A program made the translations under genes and the position numbers. The notes beneath the pieces were generated by a model. The model had not been told where the DNA came from, ran no database searches, and saw nothing but the letters and a program-made list of their open reading frames with translations. This document shows, one piece after another, positions 37,648-37,749 of a stretch of 37,749 nucleotides of DNA. Positions within the stretch are counted from its first letter, which is position 1; every line of letters starts with the position of its first letter. Origin of the DNA: an uncultured Prevotellaceae bacterium (GTDB taxonomy: Bacteria; Bacteroidota; Bacteroidia; Bacteroidales; Bacteroidaceae); NCBI GenBank assembly GCA_900316685.1, contig ONDS01000024.1, positions 1 through 37,749 of the forward strand, in the 5' to 3' direction.

Positions 37648-37749
37648 ATGATGCGTAAACTGCTCTTTCTCCCGCTGTTGTTCTCGCTGCTGTCAGGCTG
37701 TGGTAATGTACGCACCGACCAGATGCGCACCCTGCTCCATGAGCAGGAC
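37648..37749 (+). CDS. Lipoprotein gene, 5' end only (partial)
   Basis: Thirty-four codons are visible before the window ends. A hydrophobic signal and lipobox (LLFSLLSGC, Cys18 from the first ATG; a second ATG follows at once) mark a lipoprotein. The mature start (GNVRTDQMRTLLHEQD) is too short to assign a family. It lies beyond the terminator of the fructan locus under its own promoter, so it need not belong to it. Confidence 0.7.
   Translation, partial: MMRKLLFLPLLFSLLSGCGNVRTDQMRTLLHEQD

Overview
The window reads as a chromosome segment of a gut or oral Bacteroidota, most likely Prevotella or Segatella. The grounds are SusC/SusD genes, a hybrid two-component regulator, a BspA-type leucine-rich-repeat protein, biosynthetic-type speA, an IS1634-type element, almost no Shine-Dalgarno sequences, and repeated Bacteroidota promoter boxes (TAnnTTTG at -7, some with TTTG about 19-20 bp upstream). 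The genus is an inference from these features; no rRNA is present.

Layout. (1) 1-3.9 kb: an AT-richer accessory stretch with the 3' end of a TOTE-like helicase/PLD gene, a two-part membrane-protein gene split by an in-frame TAG, and an AAA ATPase of the DUF4143 type flanked by repeat pairs with exact 33-bp spacing. (2) 3.9-12.7 kb: surface and carbohydrate genes, namely a secreted LRR protein with a long, foldable leader, a relic of a second LRR gene, a GH2 beta-galactosidase, an alpha/beta esterase and a sialate O-acetylesterase. (3) 12.7-22.4 kb: mostly core genes, namely a Nudix hydrolase, topA, aroK, speA, argB, an ECF sigma factor with a small membrane partner, a CPBP protease and ribF. 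Gaps here hold simple-sequence arrays and hairpins. (4) 22.5-37.5 kb: a fructan/fructose polysaccharide utilisation locus (PUL). (5) 37.6 kb to the end: the start of a lipoprotein gene.

How the PUL would work: the periplasmic sugar-binding sensor-regulator at 22544 should detect fructose-type sugar and activate the susC promoter near 25050, probably through a tandem 21-bp repeat. SusC/SusD plus a surface lipoprotein import fructan, a GH32 enzyme releases fructose, an MFS permease takes it into the cytoplasm, and a PfkB-type fructokinase phosphorylates it. Two things are abnormal. The regulator has a HisKA domain and receiver but no HATPase_c domain. The susC gene is cut near its 5' end by an IS1634-family element flanked by an unusually long 42-bp target duplication, so this copy of the locus is probably off for import unless the element excises.

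The strongest leads are the ATPase-less hybrid regulator, the possibly reversible IS insertion in susC, the structured leader of the LRR gene, and the 33-bp-spaced repeat pairs found at three places.
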